A stretch of 64,000 bases of DNA from the NCBI RefSeq assembly GCF_016616885.1, contig NZ_CP067102.1, positions 5,298,501-5,362,500 on the forward strand, in the 5' to 3' direction. The position numbers and the translations under genes are program-made. Below the pieces are notes generated by a model that saw nothing but the letters and a program-made list of their open reading frames with translations, searched no databases and had not been told where the DNA came from. Source of the DNA: Bradyrhizobium diazoefficiens (GTDB taxonomy: Bacteria; Pseudomonadota; Alphaproteobacteria; Rhizobiales; Xanthobacteraceae). This document shows positions 33,318-41,924 of the stretch, piece by piece (the first letter of the stretch is position 1; the number at the start of each line of letters is the position of its first letter).

Positions 33318-33928
33318 GTATTGACCTCGAACTCCAGTGTCTCAACCGCTGCGCCGATCAGAAGGGACGCCGAGCGCGAGCCGGGGTCCATATGACCGAT
33401 GGAACGTTCGCCAAGAAACGACGCACGGCCGCGGATCGCCAGCATCGGCGTGGTGCGATCGGCTGCTTGCACAGCCTCGGCCGCGATCGCCTTGGCATCG
33501 CCGCCGCCCGCAAGTAAAGCGTGCACCGGCACCAGGACATCCAGCAGCGTCTTTTGCCCTGCCTCCGAACGGCCGCGCGCCTTGACGGCCTCGATCGCCT
33601 TCTCTGTCGCTGCGACGAGATCGGCCCGGCTCGGCTGCTCCGGAAGCGCCTTGCCCAGTTCCATGAAGAAAGTTCCGACCAGCGGCCCTGAAGCACCGCC
33701 GACCTTCATCACCAAGGTCATTCCGATCGCCTTCAGCATTTCCGGGAGCGACTTGTCGGCCAGGCCCGGCAATGCCGCGAGCACGGCCTCGAAACCGCGC
33801 TTCATGTTCAGCCCATGATCCCCATCGCCAATCGCCTGGTCGAGGCTTGTCAACTCGTCGGCGTGCTCGATCACCGACCCTGCCAGCGCTCGCACAAGTC
33901 TTTCTCTGGCTACCCGATCAAGGCTCAT
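33314..33928 (-). CDS. dhaL: DhaL, ADP-binding subunit of dihydroxyacetone kinase
   Basis: A 204-residue helical barrel subunit. The magnesium/ADP-binding aspartates are in AIGDGDHGLNMKRG (D35, D37), with the later GASGPLVGTFF and GHMDPGSRSA blocks. It transfers phosphate from DhaM to the ketose on DhaK. Its ATG overlaps the stop of the ATPase gene upstream (ATGA), tying kinase and transporter into one transcript. Confidence 0.95.
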   Translation of the reverse strand: MSLDRVARERLVRALAGSVIEHADELTSLDQAIGDGDHGLNMKRGFEAVLAALPGLADKSLPEMLKAIGMTLVMKVGGASGPLVGTFFMELGKALPEQPSRADLVAATEKAIEAVKARGRSEAGQKTLLDVLVPVHALLAGGGDAKAIAAEAVQAADRTTPMLAIRGRASFLGERSIGHMDPGSRSASLLIGAAVETLEFEVNT

Positions 33929-34932
33929 GCCGCTACCCTCCAGCCCTTCGCATCGAAAAACAGCGGTTTGTTCAGACGGAGCGACACCACCTCCCCGGCG
34001 CCGAAGCCCGCCTCGGGATCCGCCAAGGTCACAACCGGCCGGCCCGCGAGGTCGAGATGGAGATGGCTCTGGTCGCCGAGGTGTTCGACCCGCTTGACGG
34101 TCGCCGATACGTCTCCGCCGCCACGCCCAATCGTGAGGTGCTCGGTCCGCGCACCGATCGTCTCGGCACCGGCTGGCGCGCCGGCGAACATGGCCGCCGG
34201 CAGCAGGTTGATTGTCGGCTGACCCAGCCGCGCCGCGACATGCGCGTTGATCGGGTTCTCGTAGATTTCGCGCGGCGATCCGATCTGCATCAGCCGCCCG
34301 GCCTCGATCACGCCGATACGCGACGCCATGGTCATCGCCTCGGTCTGATCGTGCGTGACATAGAGGATCGTCGCGCCGAGCTCGACCTGGATCCGCTTGA
34401 GCTCGAGACGGAGCTCGCCGCGCAGCTTGGCATCCAGCGAGGAGAGCGGCTCGTCCATCAGATAGATCGAGGGCGAACGAACGAGAGCGCGCCCGATCGC
34501 GACGCGCTGCATCTGCCCGCCCGACAGCTGCGTCGCCTTGTTGCCCAACTTGGTCTCGATATGAAGAAGACGCGCAACTTCCTGCACCTTCGCGCGGATA
34601 TCGGCTTCGGGCACGCGACGGGTCGGTGCACGCAACGCGAAGGCCATGTTCTCGAACACGGTCAGGTGCGGATACAGCGAGTATTGCTGGAAGACAAAGG
34701 CGACATCGCGGTCCGCCGGTGCGTCGCCGGTCACGTCGCGCCCGTCGATCCGGATCGAACCGCTGTCCGGCCGCTCCAATCCGGCGATCAAACGTAGCGC
34801 CGTGGTCTTGCCGGCGCCGGTCGGCCCGAGCAATGCAACGAACTCGCCGTCGCCAATTGTCAGAGACAGATCGCTCACGGCTTGCGTCTTGCCGAATGCC
34901 TTGGAGACGGTGTTGATCTCGACCTCAGCCAT
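33925..34932 (-). CDS. ABC transporter ATP-binding protein 2, carbohydrate/polyol type
   Basis: A 335-residue ATPase of the MalK/UgpC/GlpT class: Walker A GPTGAGKTT, Q-loop VFQQYSLYPHLT, signature LSGGQMQR, Walker B IYLMDEPLSSLDAK and VTHDQTEA, then a TOBE-like C-terminal part. ATG 34932 has GGGAGG 5-6 bases upstream and overlaps the other ATPase gene by 8 bases. Two different ATPases in one importer are also seen in the rhizobial glycerol system GlpSTPQV. Confidence 0.93.
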   Translation of the reverse strand: MAEVEINTVSKAFGKTQAVSDLSLTIGDGEFVALLGPTGAGKTTALRLIAGLERPDSGSIRIDGRDVTGDAPADRDVAFVFQQYSLYPHLTVFENMAFALRAPTRRVPEADIRAKVQEVARLLHIETKLGNKATQLSGGQMQRVAIGRALVRSPSIYLMDEPLSSLDAKLRGELRLELKRIQVELGATILYVTHDQTEAMTMASRIGVIEAGRLMQIGSPREIYENPINAHVAARLGQPTINLLPAAMFAGAPAGAETIGARTEHLTIGRGGGDVSATVKRVEHLGDQSHLHLDLAGRPVVTLADPEAGFGAGEVVSLRLNKPLFFDAKGWRVAA

Positions 34933-36022
34933 GCGCACCTCCCTCATATAGCGCGGTGCGTATAGCCCGGCCCGACGCCTTGTCGAAAATCGACAGCGTA
35001 TCGGGCCGGAAGTCGAGTCCGACAGTCTCGCCAGTCCGAAACGACCTGCTGCTGGGTGAGCGGGCCTTGAGTGCGCCGTAGTGGGTCGTCACGGTCACGA
35101 TCTGCGTCGTGCCCAGATATTCCGTGCCATAGACCTCGCCGCGCACCATGCCGCGATCGGCGAACCGCACATGCTCGGGCCGCACGCCGAGCACGAGCTC
35201 GCTCTCTGCCATCGTCTCGCGCGCGGCAGGAATCGCGACGTCACGCTCGCCGAGCCGGATCGCCTCTGCGCCGGTCTGCAGGCCGCTACGGAACGGCAGA
35301 AAGTTCATGGGCGGCGAGCCAATGAAGTCTGCGACGAACAGCGAAGCGGGCCGGTCATAGATGTCGCGCGGGCTTGCGACCTGCTCGACGACGCCATTGT
35401 TCATCACCGCGATCCGGTCGGCCATCGCCATGGCCTCGAGCTGGTCATGGGTGACATAGACGGTCGTCGCTCCCAGGCGGTCATGCAGAGCCCGCAGTTC
35501 ATGAATCATGGCCTCGCGCATCTCGGTATCGAGCGCGCCAAGCGGCTCGTCCATCAGAAAACACTTCGGTTTGCGCACGATCGCCCGCCCCAGCGCGACG
35601 CGCTGCCGGTCGCCGCCGGCAAGGCCCGACACGGAGCGGTCGAGGAGATGGGAAATCCGCAGGATGCGCGCGGCCTCGACGACCCGCCGGTCGCGCTCGG
35701 CCGCGCTGATGCCCTCGCATTTCAGGGGAAAGCCGATGTTGCGCCGGACATTCATGTGCGGATAGAGCGCGAAGAGCTGGAACACGAAGGCGATGTCGCG
35801 CGCCGATGCGCGATTCATCGTCACATCCTCTCCGTCGAGCCGGATGGTCCCTGATGTCGGCAGCTCCAGGCCGGCGATCATGCGGAGCGTCGTGGTCTTG
35901 CCGCAGCCGGAAGGTCCGAGCAGGCAGAGGAACTGGCCGTCCTCCACCGTGAAGCTGGCAGCCTTGACCGCATGGAACGCCCCGAAGGATTTGTCGAGCG
36001 CCTCGACCTTGATCTGTGCCAT
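34925..36022 (-). CDS. ABC transporter ATP-binding protein 1, with variant signature motif
   Basis: A 365-residue MalK-like ATPase: Walker A GPSGCGKTT, Q-loop VFQLFALYPHMN, Walker B CFLMDEPLGALDTE and VTHDQLEA. The signature reads LAGGDRQR where the family has LSGGQRQR, so both S and Q are changed. The protein is probably an asymmetric partner of the second ATPase, which has the normal motif. It lies 6 bases after a small membrane protein gene. Confidence 0.93.
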   Translation of the reverse strand: MAQIKVEALDKSFGAFHAVKAASFTVEDGQFLCLLGPSGCGKTTTLRMIAGLELPTSGTIRLDGEDVTMNRASARDIAFVFQLFALYPHMNVRRNIGFPLKCEGISAAERDRRVVEAARILRISHLLDRSVSGLAGGDRQRVALGRAIVRKPKCFLMDEPLGALDTEMREAMIHELRALHDRLGATTVYVTHDQLEAMAMADRIAVMNNGVVEQVASPRDIYDRPASLFVADFIGSPPMNFLPFRSGLQTGAEAIRLGERDVAIPAARETMAESELVLGVRPEHVRFADRGMVRGEVYGTEYLGTTQIVTVTTHYGALKARSPSSRSFRTGETVGLDFRPDTLSIFDKASGRAIRTALYEGGAHG

Positions 36023-36028
36023 CGCGCC

Positions 36029-36241
36029 CTACTCCCGGACCTTGGACACGATGGTGAACATCACCGTGCCGAACAGGGTCGTCGCAAAGGACCAGGAATA
36101 CAGTGTCAGGGAGAATGGCTGCATCAGCATCACGACACCGGCGGCGATGATCGTGGTCGCTGCAGCTTCGAGCGGGCCGCGACGCAGAACGCGATCTGCC
36201 AGGCCGCGATGCGCGATGGCTGGGTTAAGATCGACACTCAT
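36029..36241 (-). CDS. Small membrane protein within the polyol transporter operon
   Basis: A 70-residue protein with two hydrophobic segments (TTIIAAGVVMLMQPFSLTLY and WSFATTLFGTVMFTIV). Its ATG overlaps the permease stop by four bases, and the ATPase gene follows in 6 bases. No family name is certain. Small membrane proteins at this position occur in related importer operons; it may support the permeases. Confidence 0.8.
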   Translation of the reverse strand: MSVDLNPAIAHRGLADRVLRRGPLEAAATTIIAAGVVMLMQPFSLTLYSWSFATTLFGTVMFTIVSKVRE

Positions 36242-37191
36242 TTGCGGACAGCGCCAAAGGTGATGCCGCGCAGCAGATGCTTGCGCAACAGCACCGTGAA
36301 CACCACGATCGGCACCAGAAACAGCGCGGTGCCGGCGGCCACTGCGGGCCAGTCCTGTCCGCCCTCGCCGATGATGATCGGAATGAAAGGCGGCGCCGTC
36401 TGCGCGTTGCCTGAGGTGAGAAGCACCGCGAAGGCGTATTCGTTCCAGGCGAAGATCAGGCAGAAGATCGCCGTCGCCGCGATTCCCGTGGTGGCCTGCG
36501 GCAGCACCACCTTCACGAACGCCTGAAAGCGGGTGTACCCATCGATCATCGCCGCCTCCTCGTACTCGCGCGGGATTTCGTCGATGAAACCCTTGAGCAG
36601 CCAGACCGCGAGCGAGACGTTGACCGACGTGTAGAGCAGGATCATTCCAAGCCGGGTGTCCGACAATCCAATGGTGCGGTACATCAGGTAGATCGGGATC
36701 GCGACCGCGATCGGCGGCATCATCCGGGTCGATAGGATGAAGAACAGCAGGTCGTCCTTCAGGGGCACGCGGAAGCGCGAGAAACCGTAGGCCGACAAGG
36801 TGCCGAGCGCGACGGCGAGCACGGTCGAGCCGAACGCAATGATCAGCGAATTGATGAAGCGCGGCACATAGTTCGAGGGCCCCGCGACCACCATGTTGCG
36901 GCTGCGCGCGATGCTATCGCAAAGCCCCTGCGGCGGTCCGAGCGAGCGGATGAACTCCGGCGTCTGGCGCGAGCGCGTCGTGAACAGATTGCAGAAGCCT
37001 TCGAGCGACGGCTTGAACATCACCTTGGGCGGGTAGGAGATCGCGTCATCCGGCGACTTGAACGCAGTGAGCATGATCCACACCAGCGGGATCATGGTGA
37101 TGATGGCGTAGAGCACGACGAGCGAGCCGGCAAAGCGCCGCGTCGTGGCCGACGGCTCGACGACCGAATGGGCTGTGGTGGCTGAGGTCAT
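36238..37191 (-). CDS. ABC transporter permease, MalG/UgpE type
   Basis: A 317-residue permease with six predicted membrane segments and the EAA loop EYEEAAMIDGYTRFQAFVKVVLPQ. A larger-than-usual first periplasmic loop (residues about 45-105) is present. ATG 37191 overlaps the stop of the first permease; the frame to 37764 is a shadow. Confidence 0.94.
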   Translation of the reverse strand: MTSATTAHSVVEPSATTRRFAGSLVVLYAIITMIPLVWIMLTAFKSPDDAISYPPKVMFKPSLEGFCNLFTTRSRQTPEFIRSLGPPQGLCDSIARSRNMVVAGPSNYVPRFINSLIIAFGSTVLAVALGTLSAYGFSRFRVPLKDDLLFFILSTRMMPPIAVAIPIYLMYRTIGLSDTRLGMILLYTSVNVSLAVWLLKGFIDEIPREYEEAAMIDGYTRFQAFVKVVLPQATTGIAATAIFCLIFAWNEYAFAVLLTSGNAQTAPPFIPIIIGEGGQDWPAVAAGTALFLVPIVVFTVLLRKHLLRGITFGAVRK

Positions 37192-38147
37192 CGGCTTTTC
37201 ACCTTGTTCAGCGCCTTCACGTAGATGTTGGCGAGGCCGAACACCGTCACGAACAGGATGATCGCGAAGGCCGAGGAATAGCCGGTGCGCCAGCTCTCGA
37301 ACGCCGCACGCTTGAGCGTGATCGAGGCAACCTCCGTGGTCGATCCTGGTCCACCGCCGGTGAGCAGATTGACCATGTCGAACATCTTGAAATTCTCGAT
37401 GCCGCGGAACAGCACCGCCAGCATGATGAATGGCAGCGCCATCGGCAGCGTGATCGACCAGAACTGCCGCCATTTCGACGCGCGATCGACCTCGGCCGCC
37501 TCGTAGATGTAGTCCGGGATCGAACGCAGGCCTGCCAGACAGATCAGCATCACATAGGGCGTCCACATCCAGGCATCGACGATGACGATGGCCCAGGGGC
37601 TCAACGTGACGTCGCCCAGCATCTGGAATGACGAGGCCGCGCGGCCGGTGAAGAAGGCGACCACGTAATTGAACAATCCGATTTGCGGCTGGTAGAGGAA
37701 CGTCCAGAAATTGCCGACAACGGCGGGCGACAGCATCATCGGCAGCAGGATGATCGTGGTCCACAGGCCGTGGCCGCGGAACTTCTTGTCGATGAGGTAG
37801 GCAAGACCAAATCCGAGGACGGTCTCGATCACCACCGTCCAGATCACGAAATGCGCCGTCACCTGCATCGCCGCCCAGATGTCGGGATCGGTCAGGATCG
37901 ACTGATACCAGTCGGCCCCCAGCCAGATCGTCGGCACGTTGGCGCGATTGGCACGGTAGTTCGTGAACGACAGATAGATCGTCCAGAGCAACGGGAAGAT
38001 GTTGATCGCCAGCAGCAGCACGATCGTCGGCGTGATGAAGAGCCAGGCGAGCGTCCTGTCCGACAGGCCCCGGATACGACGCGCCACGCCTGGCCGGACC
38101 ATGACGGCCCGATAGGTGATCCGCGAAGAGGCACTCAATTCATTCAT
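37188..38147 (-). CDS. ABC transporter permease, MalF/UgpA type
   Basis: A 319-residue permease with six or more membrane segments and the EAA loop IYEAAEVDRASKWRQFWSITLPMA. It partners the MalG-type permease downstream. The gene starts 99 bases after the binding-protein gene, the only sizeable gap in the operon. Confidence 0.94.
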   Translation of the reverse strand: MNELSASSRITYRAVMVRPGVARRIRGLSDRTLAWLFITPTIVLLLAINIFPLLWTIYLSFTNYRANRANVPTIWLGADWYQSILTDPDIWAAMQVTAHFVIWTVVIETVLGFGLAYLIDKKFRGHGLWTTIILLPMMLSPAVVGNFWTFLYQPQIGLFNYVVAFFTGRAASSFQMLGDVTLSPWAIVIVDAWMWTPYVMLICLAGLRSIPDYIYEAAEVDRASKWRQFWSITLPMALPFIMLAVLFRGIENFKMFDMVNLLTGGGPGSTTEVASITLKRAAFESWRTGYSSAFAIILFVTVFGLANIYVKALNKVKSR

Positions 38148-38246
38148 TGCATCGACCGATCCTGGTACCGGGGCGTCGACGATGCGACGGTTCCGGTCAT
38201 CGAAGGAAACCCGGAGCGCGAGCGCACGCGCTCCGGGCGGCTTGCC

Positions 38247-39587
38247 TCAGAACTTCTTGCCTTCTTCCTTGAAGATCGCCTTCCAGTCCTTCACCAGACC
38301 GTCGAGTGCTTCCTGCGCGGTGCCCTTGTCGGCCACCACATAGTCATGCACGCGCTTCTGCTCGGCCTGCAGCAGCTGGGCGTAGGAAGGCTCGGCCCAG
38401 AAGTCGACGACCATGCCCATCGACTGCAGGAACTCCTTGGCGAAGGGCGCGCTGGTCGGGAAGCTCGGATCGTTCAGCACGGACTTGGCGCAGGAATAGC
38501 CGCCGAGCGCCCACCACTTCTTCTGGACGTCGCCGCCGGAGAACCACTTGATGTATTGCAGCGCTTCGGCCTGGTTCTTGGAGTAGGAAACCACCGAGAT
38601 ACCCTGGCCGCCGAGCTGCGTCGCCTGCCCGGCAGATCCGGCCGGATTGACGAAGAAGCCGATCTTGTCGCCGCCGACATTCGGGTCCTTGTACAGGCCA
38701 GGAAAGAAGGCGAAGAAATTCATCTGCAACGCAACCTGGCCGGACTTGAAGGCGTCAAGCCCCTCCGACATGTAGGAATTGGAGGCGCCGGGCGGCGTGC
38801 AGCACTTGTAGAGCTCCTTGTAGGCCTCGAGCCCCTTCACCGCGCCGGGCGAGTTCACGAACCCGTCCATCGCATAGGGCTTCTTCGGATCGTCGTATTT
38901 GAAGCCGTAGTCGTAGAGGTAGTTCGAGACGCCCATGGTGATGCCTTCCGAGCCACGCTCGGTATAGATCGAGGCGCCATAGACCTTCTTGCCGTCGATC
39001 TCGCGGCCCTGGAAGAATTGCGCGATGTCGCGCAGCTCATCGAGCGTCTTCGGCACGCCGATGTCGCGGCCGTACTTGGCCTTGAAGTCCTTCTGCACGT
39101 CCGGCCGCGCAAACCAATCCTTGCGATAGGTCCAGCCCACCGCATCGCCCATCGCCGGCAGCGCCCAATAGTTCGGCGTGTTCTTCGGCCACTCGGAATA
39201 ACCGACCACCGTTGCCGGCATGTAGTCGTCCATGCTGATTCCTTCCTTCTTGAAGAAATCGTTGAGCTTGACGTACTGGCCGTTCTCCGCGGCGCCGCCG
39301 ATCCATTGGGAATCGCCGATGATGAGATCGCATAGCGAGCCGTGGGAATTGAGTTCGTTGAGGAATCGATCGGCGTAATTGGTCCACGGCACGAATTCGA
39401 ACTTCATGCCGATGCCTGACTTGGCGGTGAAGTCCTTCGACAGTTCGACCAGCGCGTTGGCGGGATCCCATGCGGCCCAGCACAGCGTGATGGTTTTGCC
39501 TTGCGCCTGTGCGGTCCCCGCTCCGACACTGAGCGCGGCGGCAACAGCCCCGCATGCCACAACAAGCGTCTTCATCGTTCGTTTCAT
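38247..39587 (-). CDS. Extracellular substrate-binding protein, carbohydrate/polyol class
   Basis: A 446-residue periplasmic binding protein with a Sec signal (MKRTMKTLVVACGAVAAAL..., cleaved after AQAQ near residue 30). The mature domain is of the MalE/UgpB-type class (NYWALPAMGDAVGWTYRKDWF, LQMNFFAFFPGLY). GGAGGGAAC stands before ATG 39587. It is the first gene of the operon that ends in DhaK. A ligand that is a ketose, glycerol or a related polyol is likely from context. Confidence 0.93.
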   Translation of the reverse strand: MKRTMKTLVVACGAVAAALSVGAGTAQAQGKTITLCWAAWDPANALVELSKDFTAKSGIGMKFEFVPWTNYADRFLNELNSHGSLCDLIIGDSQWIGGAAENGQYVKLNDFFKKEGISMDDYMPATVVGYSEWPKNTPNYWALPAMGDAVGWTYRKDWFARPDVQKDFKAKYGRDIGVPKTLDELRDIAQFFQGREIDGKKVYGASIYTERGSEGITMGVSNYLYDYGFKYDDPKKPYAMDGFVNSPGAVKGLEAYKELYKCCTPPGASNSYMSEGLDAFKSGQVALQMNFFAFFPGLYKDPNVGGDKIGFFVNPAGSAGQATQLGGQGISVVSYSKNQAEALQYIKWFSGGDVQKKWWALGGYSCAKSVLNDPSFPTSAPFAKEFLQSMGMVVDFWAEPSYAQLLQAEQKRVHDYVVADKGTAQEALDGLVKDWKAIFKEEGKKF

Positions 39588-39689
39588 TGCACGTTCCCTC
39601 CGAGTGGGCCGGCCATCGACATGGCGCGCGGCTTTCCTGTCCGCCCGAATGCCTCGAGCAGAGCGACACAGTCCTTGACGAGCTGAACA

Positions 39690-39772
39690 ACTAAACTGGC
39701 GTTTCCTCGCGCCACCCGGATTCTATAGGCCCGGCAGGCTCGATTTGTTTAGTGAAGCACGGTTTACTAAAC
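39690..39772. promoter_or_regulatory. GTTTAGT/ACTAAAC operator sites upstream of the polyol-dha operon
   Basis: GTTTAGT (39747-39753) and ACTAAAC (39766-39772) form an inverted repeat with a 12-base spacer. A third copy, ACTAAAC, lies at 39690-39696. On the minus strand a TATAGA box is seen near 39722-39727, between the sites. This layout suits a repressor that bridges the promoter. The start of the operon's first gene is at 39587. Confidence 0.5.
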
Positions 39773-40041
39773 ATTGCAACAGGAGCGTGGGGCGCGTCCG
39801 CCTAGCTTGAGCGCATCCTCCAATCCATCCGAGAGCCCGGTCGAGACAACACAAGCCAAAAATCCGCTTGCCTGCGGTGGGCCGCGGCGCGCGCAATTCT
39901 GTTCGGCCCGGTGCAATTCCTGCGTCCCGTTTGTCCATCACAACCGCTTCACCACAGGGAAAATGTGAGACGGTTCACATCGCCGGGACGAATGAGAGCG
40001 TATGCCGTCGTGGTGGATGCCACTCCAACCGGAGATGTCGG

Positions 40042-40245
40042 ATGAAGCGCCTCATGCTTTCGCTCGCCACGGCCCTGCTCGTCATCAGTGCTGCCGCCAG
40101 CGCGCTCAAACCGCATGCACTTTCTCGCTTCGCGCAAAGTGGCATGCCAAACATTCAAGAGCTGCAGAAAGCCCGAGCGAGCACGCTGCCGGAGCAGGAG
40201 ATCGAGGACCGGTCTGTCCTGTTTGCCAGAGAGCGGGCACGATAG
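40042..40245 (+). CDS. Small secreted protein
   Basis: A 67-residue product with a Sec signal peptide (MKRLMLSLATALLVISAAAS) and a charged mature part of about 45 residues. CCGGAGATG stands 6-7 bases before ATG 40042. The longer frame from 39868 has no support. It converges on the formate dehydrogenase gamma gene, 29 bases away. Function unknown. Confidence 0.6.
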   Translation: MKRLMLSLATALLVISAAASALKPHALSRFAQSGMPNIQELQKARASTLPEQEIEDRSVLFARERAR

Positions 40246-40260
40246 AGCGATATGCCGGAC

Positions 40261-40276
40261 GGGCCCTTTCGGGCTT
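40261..40276. terminator. Short hairpin between convergent genes
   Basis: GCCC-TTTC-GGGC (40263-40274) with two outer G-T pairs, between the small secreted gene and the end of the formate dehydrogenase gamma gene. There is no T-run, so it is at best a weak bidirectional terminator. Confidence 0.3.
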
Positions 40277-41276
40277 ATTCCGCCGCTGCGGTCGCGGGTT
40301 GGGTCCGTTGATCGTTCGGTCCGGTCCGCCCACTCTGTTCATCGAGCCACAGGCTATGATGTTCGCGCGCCCAGTTGAGGTCGACCTCACCCGTTCCCAT
40401 CGCCTCGAAAGCTCCCTCCATCCCGATCGTGCCGATGTAAACATGCGCGATCATTGCAGCCACGAATAGGACGGATACCACGGAGTGGATGATCTGGGCC
40501 ATCTGCATGCCTTCGATGCCGCTCATGTAGAACGGGAACATCAGCGCATATCCCGTCGCGGCAACGAGGCCACCTCCGATCACCACGATCCAATAGATCA
40601 TCTTCTGGCCGGCATTGAAGCGATAGGCCGGCGGATGATCATGGCCGACAATGCCCCCTCCCCGCTTGATCCAGGCAACATCCACCTTGTTCGGGATATT
40701 TCCCGCGATCCACATCAGGAAGATCAGGATGACGCCGATGGTGAATGGGAAACTCAGATAATTGTGGGCATACTTCGCCCATTGCGACCATTCAGAGAAG
40801 GCTTCAAAACCGATCAGCGGCAATAACAACGGCCGCCCGAACGTGATGTTCAGACCGGAGATGGCGAGGATGATGAAGCAGCTGGCTGTCATCCAATGCA
40901 CGAAGCGCTCAAACAAGGTGAAGCGCACGATGGTGCGTCCCGATCGCCCGCTTTCGAGGCGCACCATGCCGCGAGTGAGATAGAAGACCACGAGCAGCGC
41001 CAGCATGCCGACAATCGCGACGCCACCGATCCAGCGCAGCGTGACATTGCGAAACTCCCGCCATTCGCGGCCCTGCGGCTGCTCGAGCACGCCCGACCTC
41101 TGATCCGGAATGCTGACACGACCCTGGATCCGGTTGAGCTCCTGCAACAGTTGCTGCTCCTTGACGGAGCTCGCCGTCGGGTTGATCTGTTGGGCCCCCG
41201 CTGGAGCCGCCACGATCACCAGAAGCAGCGCGGATGCGCCGAACGCCAGGCGAAGGAATCTTCCAAATGACGGCAT
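40275..41276 (-). CDS. Formate dehydrogenase gamma subunit (cytochrome b556)
   Basis: A 333-residue membrane subunit that passes electrons from the beta subunit to quinone. A signal-like N-terminus (to GAQQ, about residue 29) precedes a periplasmic stretch, then about five membrane segments. Heme-ligand histidines are in ERFVHWMTA, KYAHNYLSF and IIHSVVSV/IAHVYIG. The C-terminal tail, TGEVDLNWAREHH, is characteristic of FDH gamma. Last gene of the fdh transcript. Confidence 0.95.
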   Translation of the reverse strand: MPSFGRFLRLAFGASALLLVIVAAPAGAQQINPTASSVKEQQLLQELNRIQGRVSIPDQRSGVLEQPQGREWREFRNVTLRWIGGVAIVGMLALLVVFYLTRGMVRLESGRSGRTIVRFTLFERFVHWMTASCFIILAISGLNITFGRPLLLPLIGFEAFSEWSQWAKYAHNYLSFPFTIGVILIFLMWIAGNIPNKVDVAWIKRGGGIVGHDHPPAYRFNAGQKMIYWIVVIGGGLVAATGYALMFPFYMSGIEGMQMAQIIHSVVSVLFVAAMIAHVYIGTIGMEGAFEAMGTGEVDLNWAREHHSLWLDEQSGRTGPNDQRTQPATAAAE

Positions 41277-41315
41277 TTACGCCTCCTGGTATCGCGTCCT
41301 TGACTGCGGTGCGCG

Positions 41316-41912
41316 TCAGGACTCGATCGTTTCGCGATACGCGGTCTTCCAGCCCCACGCACCGGAGCCGTAGCCACGCTTCGTCACGCGCTCCCGGTAG
41401 ATCTGGGCAATGATCTCCCCGTCGCCCGCGAGCAGCGACTTGGTCGAGCACATTTCGGCACACAGCGGCAGCTTGCCCTCCGCCAAGCGGTTCGCGCCGT
41501 ACTTCTCGTATTCCTCCTTGCTGCCGTCGGCCTCCGGGCCGCCGGCGCAGTAGGTGCATTTGTCCATCTTGCCGCGCGAGCCGAAGTTTCCGACCTTCGG
41601 ATATTGCGGCGCGCCGAACGGACAGGCGTAGAAACAATACCCGCAGCCGATGCAGAGATCCTTGGAGTGCAGCACCACGCCATCGGCGGTGGTGTAGAAG
41701 CAATTCACGGGGCACACGGCCGCGCAGGGCGCGTCGGTGCAGTGCATGCAAGCCATCGAGATCGACCGCTCGCCCGGCTTGCCGTCATTGATGGTGACCA
41801 CGCGGCGACGGTTGATACCCCAAGGCACCTCGTGCTCATTCTTGCAGGCGGTGACGCAGGCATTGCATTCGATGCAACGGTCGGCGTCGCAGAGGAATTT
41901 CATACGTGCCAT
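41316..41912 (-). CDS. Formate dehydrogenase beta subunit, 4Fe-4S electron carrier
   Basis: A 198-residue iron-sulfur subunit with four cysteine sets: CIECNACVTACK, CMHCTDAPCAAVCP, CIGCGYCFYACP and the CTYC...C...C set. It bridges the catalytic and cytochrome subunits. It has no membrane anchor of its own, unlike FdnH, and is shorter. It lies 12 bases after the alpha gene. Confidence 0.95.
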   Translation of the reverse strand: MARMKFLCDADRCIECNACVTACKNEHEVPWGINRRRVVTINDGKPGERSISMACMHCTDAPCAAVCPVNCFYTTADGVVLHSKDLCIGCGYCFYACPFGAPQYPKVGNFGSRGKMDKCTYCAGGPEADGSKEEYEKYGANRLAEGKLPLCAEMCSTKSLLAGDGEIIAQIYRERVTKRGYGSGAWGWKTAYRETIES

Positions 41913-41924
41913 CGTCGCTGCTCC

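Noticed and set aside
37683..39335. Plus-strand frame of 550 codons opposite binding protein and permease
   Set aside because: Antisense shadow; His/Arg-rich composition.
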